Shown: piece by piece, positions 51,470-61,034 of the stretch | Numbering within the stretch: the first letter of the stretch is position 1 | Layout: the number at the start of each line of letters is the position of its first letter | Source: Nocardioides massiliensis | Lineage (GTDB): Bacteria; Actinomycetota; Actinomycetes; Propionibacteriales; Nocardioidaceae | Length of the DNA: 64,000 nt | Direction of reading: 5' to 3' | Assembly (NCBI RefSeq): GCF_030811215.1 | Contig: NZ_JAUSQM010000001.1 | Location: 3,224,001 to 3,288,000 of the forward strand | Position numbers and translations under genes: made by a program | The notes under the pieces: generated by a model | Told to the model about the DNA's origin: nothing | Databases searched by the model: none | The model's input: the letters and a program-made list of their open reading frames with translations, nothing else

Positions 51470-52534
51470 TCAGTCCAGTCCGGGCACCCCGAGCTCGGAG
51501 CGGGCCCACGGCGTCCACGAGGTCGGCGGCACGGCCCGCTCCAACAGCTCGCCGACGAGCGCGGCCATGCTGTAGCCGGACTCCGCCGCCTGGCTCGCCT
51601 CCACCCCGCACCACGCCAGGGCACCGTCGCCGCTGAGCCACGCCGCGAAGCCGAGGAGCGCAGCCGGGGCGGCACGCAGATCGCGCGGCGCGACCTGGAC
51701 CAGGTGCCGGCACAGCCGCACGGCGCGGTCGGCGTGCCCCGGCGAGATCTCCGCCCACAAGGCATCGCGGGCTGTCAGGCTGACCCGCATCGCCACGAGC
51801 ATGCGCGCTGCCTGCGCGGTCGTGGGCAGGGCGTCGGCGGCCAGCAGCGTGCGCGTCAGCCGGTTGACCCAGCGCGCCTCCTCCTGGAGCCGTTCGAGGA
51901 GGGTCGCCCTGGTCGGCGCAGCCCGGCCCTCCTCCGGAGACCCGAGCACGTCGAGGCAGGTGTCCGCGTGGCGTTGGACGTCGGCCACGAGCCGGGGCAC
52001 CGGGCGCAGCGACTCGACCAGCGAGCCGCGATCGGCGTGCACGACACGGCCGGCGACGACGGCCTCCGCCATCAGCGGGTGGCCCGACACGTCGTACGGC
52101 GTGGCGGGCCCGGGGTCGCCGTCGGCATGCAGGAGGACGTAGGTCCCGCCATCGGCGTGCACGGCGAGGGCCACCGGGATGCCGACATGGTCGAGGGCGG
52201 CCGCGGTCGCCTCGACCGCTGCGACGACCGAGGTCCGGTCCTCGCTGTAGCCGAGGAGGCAGGCGGCCTCGCAGTCGGCCCGCCCCGCCGCGTGGGCGAG
52301 GACGCCGGCGACCTCGCGCGCGGCGTCGGGACCCGTCGGCAGGTCCACGCGGGCGTGCATCCCGGGTGCCGCGCCGACGCCGACGAGGACCAGCGAGTCG
52401 TGCGGATGGAAGCCGAACAGCGTCGGCACCAGGGCCAGCAGGTCGTCGGGGTTGCGCAGGGTCCGCACCTCGCGCGGTGCTGCGGGCGGGCCGGGGTGGG
52501 AGGTGGGCGGGTCAGGGAGTGGTCGGATGCTCAT
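51470..52534 (-). CDS. DUF4192 protein
   Basis: 354 aa with the DUF4192 opening LRNPDDLLALVPTLFGFHPH, then DSLVLVGVG, followed by VAAVEATAAALDHVGIPVALAVHADGGTYVLL and the helical C-terminal half. The function is unknown. ATG at 52534; divergent from dinB with a 141-bp gap. Confidence 0.85.
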   Translation of the reverse strand: MSIRPLPDPPTSHPGPPAAPREVRTLRNPDDLLALVPTLFGFHPHDSLVLVGVGAAPGMHARVDLPTGPDAAREVAGVLAHAAGRADCEAACLLGYSEDRTSVVAAVEATAAALDHVGIPVALAVHADGGTYVLLHADGDPGPATPYDVSGHPLMAEAVVAGRVVHADRGSLVESLRPVPRLVADVQRHADTCLDVLGSPEEGRAAPTRATLLERLQEEARWVNRLTRTLLAADALPTTAQAARMLVAMRVSLTARDALWAEISPGHADRAVRLCRHLVQVAPRDLRAAPAALLGFAAWLSGDGALAWCGVEASQAAESGYSMAALVGELLERAVPPTSWTPWARSELGVPGLD

Positions 52535-52675
52535 GGCGACCACGCTCACCCCCGAGGGCGTACGGCGCTGGGGGTCGCCCGCCGGCTGTGGACGGATCCG
52601 CCGGGTCTCCCGTTGGGGACGCAGTCCGGCCCGGGTGGCCCGCCCCGCGCCACGATGCAGTGTCACCATGTGCCG

Positions 52676-54022
52676 GTGCGCGCCGAGCCGACCATCCTCC
52701 ACCTGGACCTGGATGCGTTCTTCGCTGCGGTCGAGCAGCGCGACAAGCCCTCTCTGCGCGGGAAGCCGGTCGTCGTTGGGGGCGTCGGCGGACGTGGCGT
52801 CGTGGCCACGGCCTCCTACGAGGCCCGCGTCTTCGGGGTCCGCTCGGCGATGTCGACGCGGGAGGCACGCGCCCGCTGCCCCCATGCGGCGTACCTCTCC
52901 GGGCGCTTCGATGCCTACCGTGCCGCGAGCGCCCAGGTGATGGGTGCCCTGCGCGCACTCTCCCCCTTGGTCGAGCCGCTCTCGCTGGACGAGGCCTTCG
53001 TCGACCTCGCGGCCGGCGACGCGCTGCCCATGGGTGCCGGCGTCGATGAGGTCACCGCCCTCGCCGTCCGGCTCAAAGAGGAGGTGCACGCCGTCACCGA
53101 CGGGCTCACCGCCTCGGTCGGTGCCGCCTCCTCGAAGCTCGTCGCCAAGATCGCCAGCGACCTGCGCAAGCCCGACGGCCTGCTGGTCGTGCCGCCGGGC
53201 ACCGAGCGCGACCTCCTGCGTCCGATGAGCATCACGGTCATCCCCGGCGTCGGTCCCGCCACCGCCGAGCGCCTGCGCCGCCTGGGCGTCCACACCGTCG
53301 CCGACGCCGAGCGCCTCGACCTCGAGGAGCTGGTGCGCGTGCTCGGCAGGGCGCACGGCGAGGGCCTGCACCACCTCGTCCGCGCCGACGACGACCGGCC
53401 GGTGGTCGCCGAGCGCGAGGCGAAGTCGATCAGCGTCGAGGACACCTACGACACCGACCTCGCCGAGCAGCGGGTGATCGACGCCCTGGTCGAGCGGCAG
53501 GCGACCAAGGTCGTGGGCCGGCTCCGCGAGGCCGGCCTGTCCGGGCGCACCGTGACCGTCAAGGTCCGCCTCCACGACTTCAGCACGCTGAGCCGCTCCA
53601 GCACCCTGCCCGCACCGACCGACGACGTGCGGACCGTCGTCGCCCTCGCCAAGACGCTCGTCCGCGAGGTCGACACCGCTGGCGGCGTACGCCTGCTCGG
53701 CGTCGGCATGTCGGGCCTGGCCGACTGGATCCAGGAGGACCTCTTCGCCGACGAGACACCCGAGCAGCCGACGGAGACCGAGGCACCGCTGCCGGCGCCC
53801 GACATCGACGCGCTCACCGCCGGGCGGCCGTGGCCGCCCGGTGCCGACGTCCATCACCCCGACCACGGCGACGGGTGGGTGTGGGGGGCGGGTCTGGGCC
53901 GGGTCACCGTCCGCTTCGAGACCCGCCACACCCCGCCGGGGCCGGTGCGCACCTTCGCCGCCGACGACCCGGCGCTGGTCCGGGGCCACCAGGACCATCA
54001 GGGCCACCACGGGGCCGACTAG
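52676..54022 (+). CDS. dinB: DNA polymerase IV (DinB)
   Basis: 448 aa. Palm catalytic residues lie in ILHLDLDAFFAAVEQ and SLDEAFVDL. The HhH/thumb is in VIPGVGPATAERLRRLGVHTVA and the little-finger domain follows (about 250-360). The C-terminal extension (WPPGADVHHPDHGDGWVWGAGLGRVTVRFETR) is typical of actinobacterial DinB. It is an error-prone Y-family polymerase for lesion bypass. GTG at 52676 preferred; ATG 52655 would add seven residues. No clear LexA box was identified. Confidence 0.94.
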   Translation: MRAEPTILHLDLDAFFAAVEQRDKPSLRGKPVVVGGVGGRGVVATASYEARVFGVRSAMSTREARARCPHAAYLSGRFDAYRAASAQVMGALRALSPLVEPLSLDEAFVDLAAGDALPMGAGVDEVTALAVRLKEEVHAVTDGLTASVGAASSKLVAKIASDLRKPDGLLVVPPGTERDLLRPMSITVIPGVGPATAERLRRLGVHTVADAERLDLEELVRVLGRAHGEGLHHLVRADDDRPVVAEREAKSISVEDTYDTDLAEQRVIDALVERQATKVVGRLREAGLSGRTVTVKVRLHDFSTLSRSSTLPAPTDDVRTVVALAKTLVREVDTAGGVRLLGVGMSGLADWIQEDLFADETPEQPTETEAPLPAPDIDALTAGRPWPPGADVHHPDHGDGWVWGAGLGRVTVRFETRHTPPGPVRTFAADDPALVRGHQDHQGHHGAD

Positions 54023-54032
54023 CCTGCGCAGC

Positions 54033-56213
54033 ATGTCCTCCGCGATGCCGCCTGCGCACCCGACCCCCGACGCCGCCGCCCCGACCGCTCCGCCGGTGGC
54101 CGCGACGCGACCGCACGAGCGGGTCTTCCACGGCGACGTCGTCAACGACGAGTACGAGTGGCTGCGCGACAAGGAGGACCCTGAGACGCTGGCCTACCTC
54201 GACGCCGAGAACGCCTGGACCCAGGTCCGCACGGCCCACCTCGCCGAGCTGCGCCAGCAGCTCTTCGACGAGATCAAGGCCCACACCCAGGAGACCGACC
54301 TCAGCGTGCCCACGCGCGTGGGTGACTACTGGTACTACGGCCGCTCGATCGAGGGGAAGGAGTACGGCATCAGCTGCCGCTGCCCCGTCGACTCCCCCGA
54401 CGACTGGACGCCGCCGCAGCTGGACGCGACCACCGAGGTCGGGGCTGAGATCCCCGGCGAGGAGATCCTGCTCGACTCCAACGAGCTCGCGGAGGGCCAC
54501 GAGTTCTTCTCGCTCGGTGGAGCGAGCGTGAGCCCCGACGGCACCCTGCTGGCGTACGCCGTCGACGTGGTCGGCGACGAGCGCTACACCGTGCGGGTCA
54601 AGGACCTGCGCACCGGCGAGGTGCTTGGCGACGAGATCACCGGTGTCCTCGGCGGCGGCACCTGGGACGCCGAGGGCACGACTCTCTTCTACGCCACCGT
54701 CGACGAGTCGTGGCGCCCCGACAAGATCTGGCGCCACCGGCTCGGCAGTCCCGTCGAGGACGACGTGGTCGTGCACCACGAGACCGACGAGCGGTTCTGG
54801 ACCGGGGTCGGGCGCACCCGGTCCGACAAGTACCTCGTGATCTCGTCGGGTTCGAAGACCACCACGGAGTTCCGCGTGCTGGAGGCCGACGACCCCACCG
54901 GCGAGTTCCGGGTCGTCACCCCACGTCGGCAAGGCGTGGAGTACGGCCTCGAGCACGCCGTCATCGGCGGCGAGGACGTCTTCTGCATCCTGCACAACGA
55001 CGGCGCGCTGGACTTCGAGCTCGCCGTCATGCCGGTCACCGGCACCGACCATGAGGCGTGGACCCCGCTGATCCCGCACACCCCCGGCGTACGCCTGGAG
55101 GACGTGGACGCGTTCGCGGGGCATCTGATGGTCTCCCAGCGCAGCGACGGGCTGACCCGCGTGCGCGTGCTGCCGCTCGGGCCCGACGGCATCACCGACG
55201 ACTACCTGATGGAGTTCGACGAGGCCGTCTTCACGGTCGGTGTCGGTGCGAACCCCGAGTTCTCCCAGCCGAGCGTCCGGATCGGCTACACCTCGCTGGT
55301 GACCCCGCCGACCGTGGCCGACTACCACGTCGCCGACCGCACGACCGAGGTGCGCAAGCAGACGCCCGTGCTCGGCGACTTCGACCCGGCGGCGTACGAG
55401 CAGCACCGCGAGTGGGCCACGGCGGCCGACGGCACCCGGGTGCCGATCTCGATCGTCTGCAAGCGGGACGTCCCCCGCGACGGCACGGCGCCGTTGTTGC
55501 TCTATGGCTACGGCTCCTACGAGGCGTCGATGGACCCGTGGTTCTCGATCGCCCGACTGTCGCTGCTCGACCGCGGCGCGGTCTTCGCCATCGCCCACGT
55601 GCGCGGCGGCGGTGAGATGGGGCGGCAGTGGTACGAGGACGGCAAGCTGCTGAAGAAGAAGAACACGTTCACCGACTTCGTCGCGTGCGCCGAGCACCTC
55701 GTCGCGTCCGGGTGGACCGCACCCGACCGGCTCGTCGCCGAGGGCGGCAGCGCCGGCGGCCTGCTGATGGGCGCGGTCGCCAACCTCGCACCCGACCTGT
55801 TCGCCGGGATCATCGCGGCCGTGCCCTTCGTCGATGCGCTCACCACGATCCTCGACCCGTCGCTGCCCCTCACCGTGATCGAGTGGGAGGAGTGGGGCAA
55901 CCCGGTCGCGGACCCGGAGACGTACGCCTACATGAAGAGCTACACGCCGTACGAGAACATCGCCGCCCGGCGCTACCCGCCGATCCTCGCCGAGACCTCG
56001 CTGCACGACACCCGGGTCTTCTACGTCGAGGCCGCCAAGTGGGTCGCACGGCTGCGCGCCGTGACGCCCGAGCACCACGACATCCTGCTGAAGACCGAGA
56101 TGTCGGCCGGGCACGGCGGAGTGAGCGGGCGCTACCAGGCGTGGCACGACCGGGCGTTCTCCTACGCCTGGGCCCTGGACCGGATGGGCCTCGCCGAGGT
56201 CGCACCTTCCTGA
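54033..56213 (+). CDS. Prolyl oligopeptidase-family serine peptidase (S9A, oligopeptidase B-like)
   Basis: 726 aa. The N-terminal part is a beta-propeller (about 90-420) and the C-terminal part the alpha/beta hydrolase domain with nucleophile Ser in AEGGSAGGLLMG (about residue 573), Asp after PPILAETSLHDTRVF and His in SAGHGGVSGRYQ (about 693). It cleaves short peptides, likely after Arg/Lys for oligopeptidase B; specificity is not certain. No signal peptide, so it is cytosolic. The ATG at 54033 is 10 bp beyond the dinB stop. Confidence 0.92.
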   Translation: MSSAMPPAHPTPDAAAPTAPPVAATRPHERVFHGDVVNDEYEWLRDKEDPETLAYLDAENAWTQVRTAHLAELRQQLFDEIKAHTQETDLSVPTRVGDYWYYGRSIEGKEYGISCRCPVDSPDDWTPPQLDATTEVGAEIPGEEILLDSNELAEGHEFFSLGGASVSPDGTLLAYAVDVVGDERYTVRVKDLRTGEVLGDEITGVLGGGTWDAEGTTLFYATVDESWRPDKIWRHRLGSPVEDDVVVHHETDERFWTGVGRTRSDKYLVISSGSKTTTEFRVLEADDPTGEFRVVTPRRQGVEYGLEHAVIGGEDVFCILHNDGALDFELAVMPVTGTDHEAWTPLIPHTPGVRLEDVDAFAGHLMVSQRSDGLTRVRVLPLGPDGITDDYLMEFDEAVFTVGVGANPEFSQPSVRIGYTSLVTPPTVADYHVADRTTEVRKQTPVLGDFDPAAYEQHREWATAADGTRVPISIVCKRDVPRDGTAPLLLYGYGSYEASMDPWFSIARLSLLDRGAVFAIAHVRGGGEMGRQWYEDGKLLKKKNTFTDFVACAEHLVASGWTAPDRLVAEGGSAGGLLMGAVANLAPDLFAGIIAAVPFVDALTTILDPSLPLTVIEWEEWGNPVADPETYAYMKSYTPYENIAARRYPPILAETSLHDTRVFYVEAAKWVARLRAVTPEHHDILLKTEMSAGHGGVSGRYQAWHDRAFSYAWALDRMGLAEVAPS

Positions 56214-56288
56214 TATTCGGCTGAGATTCGGCGCCTTCTGCAACTTCTCGCCCATCCGGGTCGTCGGTACTGACGAACGACCAGTGAC

Positions 56289-56314
56289 GAGGATCCCGTT
56301 GCCACGGGAATCCT
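56289..56314 (+). terminator. Hairpin between the peptidase and sigma-factor genes
   Basis: GAGGATCCCGT and ACGGGAATCCTC pair with one bulged base around loop TGCC. It may terminate the peptidase transcript or form a 5' leader structure of the sigma-factor mRNA. Confidence 0.45.
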
Positions 56315-56389
56315 CCGAGCTTGCGTCGGGTTGTGATGAGTACGGGAGTCAACCGTCGGGTACGACCCCCGGCAACGAAGGGAGCGCAC

Positions 56390-57346
56390 GTGTCCAGTAG
56401 TCGCACACAGGCCCGGGACCAGGGCATCGAGGGGCGAGACAGCGTCGGTCTGTACCTCGATGAGATCGCGCGCACGCCCCTGCTCGACGCCATCACCGAG
56501 GTGGAGCTGGCCAAGACCATCGAGGCCGGTCTCTTCGCCGAGCACCTGCTCGCCGAGGGTCGCGTCGGACGCCGCAAGGGCGGCGCGCCGAAGCAGGCCA
56601 CGCAGGAGGAGCTCGAGTGGCTCGCCGAGGAGGGCCGCCGTGCCGTCCAGCAGTTCATCAGTGCCAACCTGCGCCTGGTCGTGTCGATCGCGCGCAAGTA
56701 CGGCCGCAGCCAGATGCCGATGCTCGACCTCGTGCAGGAGGGCAACACCGGCCTCATCCGCGCGGTCGAGAAGTTCGACTACGCCAAGGGCTTCAAGTTC
56801 TCGACGTACGCCACCTGGTGGGTGCGTCAGGCCATCACCCGCGGCATCGCCCAGCAGGCCCGTGTCGTCCGGCTCCCCGTCCATGTCGTCGAGGAGCTCA
56901 ACCAGGTGGGCAGCGCCCGTCGGACGCTGGAGCGCCAGCTCGGCCGCGCCCCGGAGCCCGAGGAGATCGCCGAGGAGCTCGGCATGGACATCGACCGCGT
57001 GCTCGACCTGATCTCGTGGGGTCGCGAGCACGTCAGCCTCGACACCCCCGTCGACGAGGACGGCGACACCTCGCTCGGTGACCTGATCGCCCAGGAGACC
57101 TCCCCCGGTCCGGACCTCACCGTCCTCGACACCGAGTCCCGCGACCGGCTGTCCACCTTGGTCGACCGGCTCGACGAGCGGGCGGCCGACATCATCCGGG
57201 CCCGCTACGGCCTGGTGGACGGACGCCAGCACAAGCTCGCCGACATCGGCGTCAAGCACGGCATCTCGGCCGAGCGCGTGCGTCAGCTCGAGCGGGAGGC
57301 GCTGCAGAAGCTGCGCGAGCTCGCCGACCCGGACCTCGCTGCCTGA
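56390..57346 (+). CDS. sigB: Group 2 RNA polymerase sigma factor (SigB-like)
   Basis: 318 aa with sigma regions 1.2-4 ([79 protein letters not shown]), but lacking the long N-terminus of SigA at 46599. It resembles the mycobacterial SigB that pairs with SigA. Group 2 sigmas serve stress and stationary-phase promoters. The GTG at 56390 has CGAAGGGAG (56376-56384) upstream. Confidence 0.92.
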   Translation: MSSSRTQARDQGIEGRDSVGLYLDEIARTPLLDAITEVELAKTIEAGLFAEHLLAEGRVGRRKGGAPKQATQEELEWLAEEGRRAVQQFISANLRLVVSIARKYGRSQMPMLDLVQEGNTGLIRAVEKFDYAKGFKFSTYATWWVRQAITRGIAQQARVVRLPVHVVEELNQVGSARRTLERQLGRAPEPEEIAEELGMDIDRVLDLISWGREHVSLDTPVDEDGDTSLGDLIAQETSPGPDLTVLDTESRDRLSTLVDRLDERAADIIRARYGLVDGRQHKLADIGVKHGISAERVRQLEREALQKLRELADPDLAA

Positions 57347-57352
57347 CCCATC

Positions 57353-57949
57353 TCAGCGACCAGCGGTCGCCCGCAGCTCCTCGAAGACCTCCGTCACCCG
57401 CTGGCGGAGGTCTTCGCGTGTCCCGGTGTTGTCGATGAGGTGCGTGGCGACTGCCCGCCGCTGCTCCCGTGTCGCCTGGGCGGCGATCCGACCCTCCGCA
57501 TCCTCACGGGTCCAGCCGCGATCGCGCAGCATCCGCTCGACCTGGACCTCGGTCGGCACGTCGACCACGATGACTGCGTCGAAGTCGTCCGCTCGGCCGG
57601 CCTCGACCAGCAGCGGGATGTCGTGCACGACGATGGCGTCCGCAGGTGCCGCCGCCTCGACCTCGGCGTAGCGCTCGAAGACCAGCGGGTGGACGATCCC
57701 CTCGAGCTCTCGGCGCTTCGCCTCGTCACCGAAGACCAGTGATCCCATCTTCGGCCGGTCCAGGTCACCCTCCGGGGTGAGGACGCCGGGCCCGAAGACC
57801 TCGACGACCCGGGCCAGGCCCGGAGTCCCGCGAGCGACGACCTCCCGGGCCAGGACGTCGGCGTCGATCACGACCGCCCCGAGCTCGGCGAGCAGGGCCG
57901 CGACCGTGCTCTTGCCCGATGCCACTCCACCCGTCAGTCCCACGCGCAT
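57353..57949 (-). CDS. coaE: Dephospho-CoA kinase
   Basis: 198 aa. The P-loop GGVASGKSTV (residues 7-16), LVFERY and the lid region LLVEAGRADDFDAVIVV are typical. CoaE phosphorylates dephospho-CoA, the last step of coenzyme A synthesis. ATG at 57949, 6 bp past the sigma-factor stop on the opposite strand. Confidence 0.95.
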   Translation of the reverse strand: MRVGLTGGVASGKSTVAALLAELGAVVIDADVLAREVVARGTPGLARVVEVFGPGVLTPEGDLDRPKMGSLVFGDEAKRRELEGIVHPLVFERYAEVEAAAPADAIVVHDIPLLVEAGRADDFDAVIVVDVPTEVQVERMLRDRGWTREDAEGRIAAQATREQRRAVATHLIDNTGTREDLRQRVTEVFEELRATAGR

Positions 57950-57987
57950 GCGCAGAACCTAGCGGCCGGACAGCGAGCGCCGCGGGC

Positions 57988-58944
57988 CTACCCCGCGATC
58001 TCGCGGCGGAAGGCCCGTCGGTACTGCTGCGGGCTGACCCCCCGGGAACGCTGGAACTGGTGACGCAGAGTCGCGACGTTGGCCATCCCGACCTCGCGCG
58101 CTACCTGCTCGACGGACAGCGTGCTGCTCTCCAGCAGCTCCTCGGCCGCGCGCAACCGCTGTGCGGTCACCCACGCGTGCGGCGTCGTACCCGTCTCGTC
58201 ACGGAACCGCCGGGCGAACGTGCGGGCCGACAGGTGGGCGCGCCGGGCGAGCGCCTCGACGCCGAGGTCCTCGGTGAGGTTGTCGGCGACCCACGCCAGC
58301 AGGGGCGCCAACGTGTCGGCTCCGTGGTCGGCCACGGGGCGGGCGATGAACTGCGCCTGTCCCCCGTCGCGCTGCGGCGGCACCACCATCCGGCGCGCGA
58401 TGGTGGAGGCCACCGCGGCCCCGTGGGTCTGGCGCCACAGGTGGAGGCAGGCGTCGAGACCGGCGGCCGTGCCGGCGCTCGTGACGACCTGGCCCGCGTC
58501 GACGTACAACACCTCCGGGACGACGCGGGCGCGCGGGAAGCGCTGCGCCAGCTCGTCGGTGTGCATCCAGTGGGTCGTGCACTCGCGGTCGTCGAGCAGG
58601 CCGGCCTCACCGAGCACGAACGCCCCCGAGCAGACCGAGAGCAAGCGGGCACCGCGGTCGTGCGCCTCCACGAGCGCCTCGAGGACACGCGGGTCGGTCG
58701 GCTTGCCGACGGCGACGGCAGGGATGCCGACGAGGTCGGCCGAGCGCACCCGGTCCAGCCCGTGCTCGACCCCGAGCGTGAACCCGCCCTGGGTCGGCAC
58801 CTGTCCGGGCTCGACTGCGCACACGGCGAAGTCGATGGCCGGCACCCCGGACCCGGACCGGTCGACACCGAACGCCTCGTAGAGCACGCCCAGCTCGAAC
58901 GGGGCGACCCCGTCGAGGGCGATGACAGCGACGTTGTTCAGCAC
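57988..58944 (-). CDS. GlxA-type regulator: DJ-1/PfpI domain with AraC HTH
   Basis: 318 aa. The N-terminal DJ-1/PfpI-like domain (about 1-170; LLSVCSGAFVLGEAGLLDDR has the nucleophile-type Cys) is joined to an AraC/XylS helix-turn-helix (about 220-318, with LSVEQVAREVGMANVATLRHQFQRSRGVSPQQYRRAF). This family regulates catabolic genes and senses small molecules. GTG at 58944 (VLNNVAVIALDGVAPFELG) is preferred to ATG 58992. Divergent from the small membrane protein at 59057. Confidence 0.9.
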   Translation of the reverse strand: MLNNVAVIALDGVAPFELGVLYEAFGVDRSGSGVPAIDFAVCAVEPGQVPTQGGFTLGVEHGLDRVRSADLVGIPAVAVGKPTDPRVLEALVEAHDRGARLLSVCSGAFVLGEAGLLDDRECTTHWMHTDELAQRFPRARVVPEVLYVDAGQVVTSAGTAAGLDACLHLWRQTHGAAVASTIARRMVVPPQRDGGQAQFIARPVADHGADTLAPLLAWVADNLTEDLGVEALARRAHLSARTFARRFRDETGTTPHAWVTAQRLRAAEELLESSTLSVEQVAREVGMANVATLRHQFQRSRGVSPQQYRRAFRREIAG

Positions 58945-58965
58945 CGGACCACTGTGCCACCTGTC

Positions 58966-59038
58966 TGGCAGGAAATCGCTGGGGGTAGGCATTCATGCCA
59001 CTGGTGGCGGGAAGTCGCGGGTAGCAGAATTCCTGCCA
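58966..59038. promoter_or_regulatory. Spaced inverted repeat in the GlxA divergent intergenic region
   Basis: TGGCAGGAA (58966-58974) and TTCCTGCCA (59030-59038) form an inverted repeat with a 55-bp spacer. It could bind the adjacent AraC-type regulator with looping; no binding is known. Confidence 0.4.
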
Positions 59039-59056
59039 TACCGCGAAGGAGCCCTG

Positions 59057-59212
59057 ATGACCGTCCTGCTGCTCGCCCTCGTCGCGCTCGTCGTGACGAG
59101 TGCACTCGTCGCCCTCGACGCCTCTCTCGACGACCCGGCCGGGCTGGGGCGGCGCGAACCCCCGCGTAGCCACCCGCCCGAGCTGTTCGACCCCCGCGCG
59201 CGCACCCGCTGA
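59057..59212 (+). CDS. Small membrane protein (51 aa)
   Basis: MTVLLLALVALVVTSALVAL, one hydrophobic helix with little else, then a polar Arg/Pro-rich tail (RREPPRSHPPELFDPRART). A strong ribosome binding site GAAGGAG (59045-59051) precedes the ATG. No family is recognised. It may be the regulated partner of the divergent GlxA-type gene, which is inference. Confidence 0.6.
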   Translation: MTVLLLALVALVVTSALVALDASLDDPAGLGRREPPRSHPPELFDPRARTR

Positions 59213-59225
59213 CCGAGGACGACGA

Positions 59226-60905
59226 CTACGGCGCCACCGGGCCAGCGAGGGGCGGACGTCGCCCGCGCATCACCGGCCCCCAGGCCCCGGCCAGGTCCCC
59301 GTTGCGCGCGCGGACCCGCACGCGCAGCCGCTCGTGAGGCCGGAGTGCTCGCGTCGAGACCCAGCGTCGACCGTGCAGGTCGCGCACCTCCCGGGCCGCT
59401 CCCCCGCGCAGGCCGAGCCGCACGTCGTACGCCGACGCCCCGGCAACTCCCTGCCAGCGCGCGACCCAGGTGCCGTCGCGGCGCACCCGGAGTCTCGCCA
59501 CCGCCGGGCCCGGCCGCTCGCCCGGCGCGGTCACACTGAGCGGCTCGGAGGCCGGTCCACCGACGCCCGTCGCCACGGCCTGCACAGTGACGTCGTAGTC
59601 ACGTCCGGCGGCCAGACCGGCCAGCTCGGTGGTGCGGCGCGCCTGCGCGGGTGCGGCCTCCTCCGGCTCTCCCACGCGCACCACCCGTCGGGCCCCGGGA
59701 TCGTGCCTGACACCCGGCGCGCGAGCCTCCACGACGTACGCCGTCGCCGTGGGTACGGCGGACCAGGTGACGGTGATCGCGTTGCCGGCAGGGTCTGCCC
59801 GGACGTCGTCGACCGTGCCGGGCGGAGGGGGACGGGGCACCAGGCGCAGGGGGACGGAGAACTTCGGCGACAGCGCCGTGCCCTTCGCCGACTGCACCCG
59901 GAAGACGTACGACCGACCGATCCGCAGGCCGGTGAAGGTCCACCTGGTGTCGCTCGTGGTGCCCACCTCGGTCCACGGCTCTCCCGACGGACGCACCCAG
60001 ACGGTATGGGACGTCGCACCGGGTGCAGCCTCCCACTCGAGCAGTGCCTCGGTGGGGTCTGTCGGCTCGACCTCGACGGAGAGGACGGGCGGCGCAGGCC
60101 CCAACGGCACCTCCGGGAGCGGCCGGAGCGCCGGTCCGCCCACGCCGAGCGCGTGCAGCGCGTCGGCCACCGCCGCGGCGAGATGCAGCTCGCCCCCCGC
60201 GTTGAGGTGTACGCCGTCCCAGGTGTGGTCGGCCGCCACGAAGCCGGCGGCGTCGGCGAGCGCGACCCGTTCGTCGCCCGCGGTGAGGCCGTCGGCGTCG
60301 CGGCGCAGCATCGCGTTCCAGTCCGTGGCACCCGGGATCGTCTCGAGCGGCACGGTGCTCACGACGACGTCGACGCCGGGTGCGGCTGCCCGCGCGTCGG
60401 CCAGGAGCTCGGTCCACTCCTCCCACAGCTGCGCGGGCGTGATTCTCCCCCAGGTCAGGTCGTTGGTGCCGAGCACCACGACGACCACGTCGGGACGAGT
60501 CTCGGCCACGACCGGGCCGATCGGGTAGTCCTTGAGCTGCTGCCCCCACGCGGCAGCATGGTCCCGATCGAAGTGAGGGTCGGCGTAGTCCTGGCTCCCC
60601 GGGACGTGCCCCGCCGAGTCCCAGAGGTCGTCGCGGGTGCCCACGAGATCGATCTCCTCGACCGAGGTCCGCTGCAGGTGCTGCCACAGGCGATAGCGCC
60701 AGGTCCAGTCGCCACTCGAGCCGTGGGTCAACGAGTCCCCGACCAGCAGCACCCGCAGACCGCCGCCCGGCCCTTCGTCGGGCTGCGCACTCGGCGAGAC
60801 GCCTGCGAGGGCCAGCAGCGGTACGAGGAGCAGCACGCCGCGCCGCAGCGCGCGCGACATCCGCGGCGAGATCCCCCACCGGCGCCCATCGATCGATCCC
60901 ATCAC
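59226..60905 (-). CDS. Secreted SGNH/GDSL hydrolase with Fn3-like repeats
   Basis: 559 aa. A signal-peptide-like N-terminus (ALRRGVLLLVPLLALAGVSPS) is followed by an SGNH hydrolase domain: GDSL block with Ser58, GTND (146-149) and the Asp230-x-x-His233 pair in WDGVHLN. The C-terminal half contains about two to three fibronectin-III-like beta-sandwiches (EALLEWEAAPGATSHTVWVR; ITVTWSAVPTATAYVVEAR). It probably acts outside the cell on an acyl ester; the substrate is unknown. ATG at 60905 or 60902. Confidence 0.88.
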   Translation of the reverse strand: MMGSIDGRRWGISPRMSRALRRGVLLLVPLLALAGVSPSAQPDEGPGGGLRVLLVGDSLTHGSSGDWTWRYRLWQHLQRTSVEEIDLVGTRDDLWDSAGHVPGSQDYADPHFDRDHAAAWGQQLKDYPIGPVVAETRPDVVVVVLGTNDLTWGRITPAQLWEEWTELLADARAAAPGVDVVVSTVPLETIPGATDWNAMLRRDADGLTAGDERVALADAAGFVAADHTWDGVHLNAGGELHLAAAVADALHALGVGGPALRPLPEVPLGPAPPVLSVEVEPTDPTEALLEWEAAPGATSHTVWVRPSGEPWTEVGTTSDTRWTFTGLRIGRSYVFRVQSAKGTALSPKFSVPLRLVPRPPPPGTVDDVRADPAGNAITVTWSAVPTATAYVVEARAPGVRHDPGARRVVRVGEPEEAAPAQARRTTELAGLAAGRDYDVTVQAVATGVGGPASEPLSVTAPGERPGPAVARLRVRRDGTWVARWQGVAGASAYDVRLGLRGGAAREVRDLHGRRWVSTRALRPHERLRVRVRARNGDLAGAWGPVMRGRRPPLAGPVAP

Positions 60906-60963
60906 GCCTCCCCCGGAAGCCTAGGTGCCCGGCCACCGCGCCGCTGCTGCTTCTGACAGAACG

Positions 60964-61000
60964 CACGAAGGCCCACCCCATCGCGGGGTGGGCCTTCGTG
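60964..61000. terminator. Terminator of rpsA
   Basis: CACGAAGGCCCACCCC and GGGGTGGGCCTTCGTG pair perfectly over 16 bp with a 5-nt loop. It lies 35 bp past the rpsA stop. Confidence 0.88.
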
Positions 61001-61034
61001 GACGGGATCAGGCGTCAGCCGCCTGCGCGGTGAC

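Noticed and set aside
51470-54172. 900-codon minus-strand frame including DUF4192
   Set aside because: Only the segment from ATG 52534 is family-like; the rest is antisense of dinB and the peptidase start.
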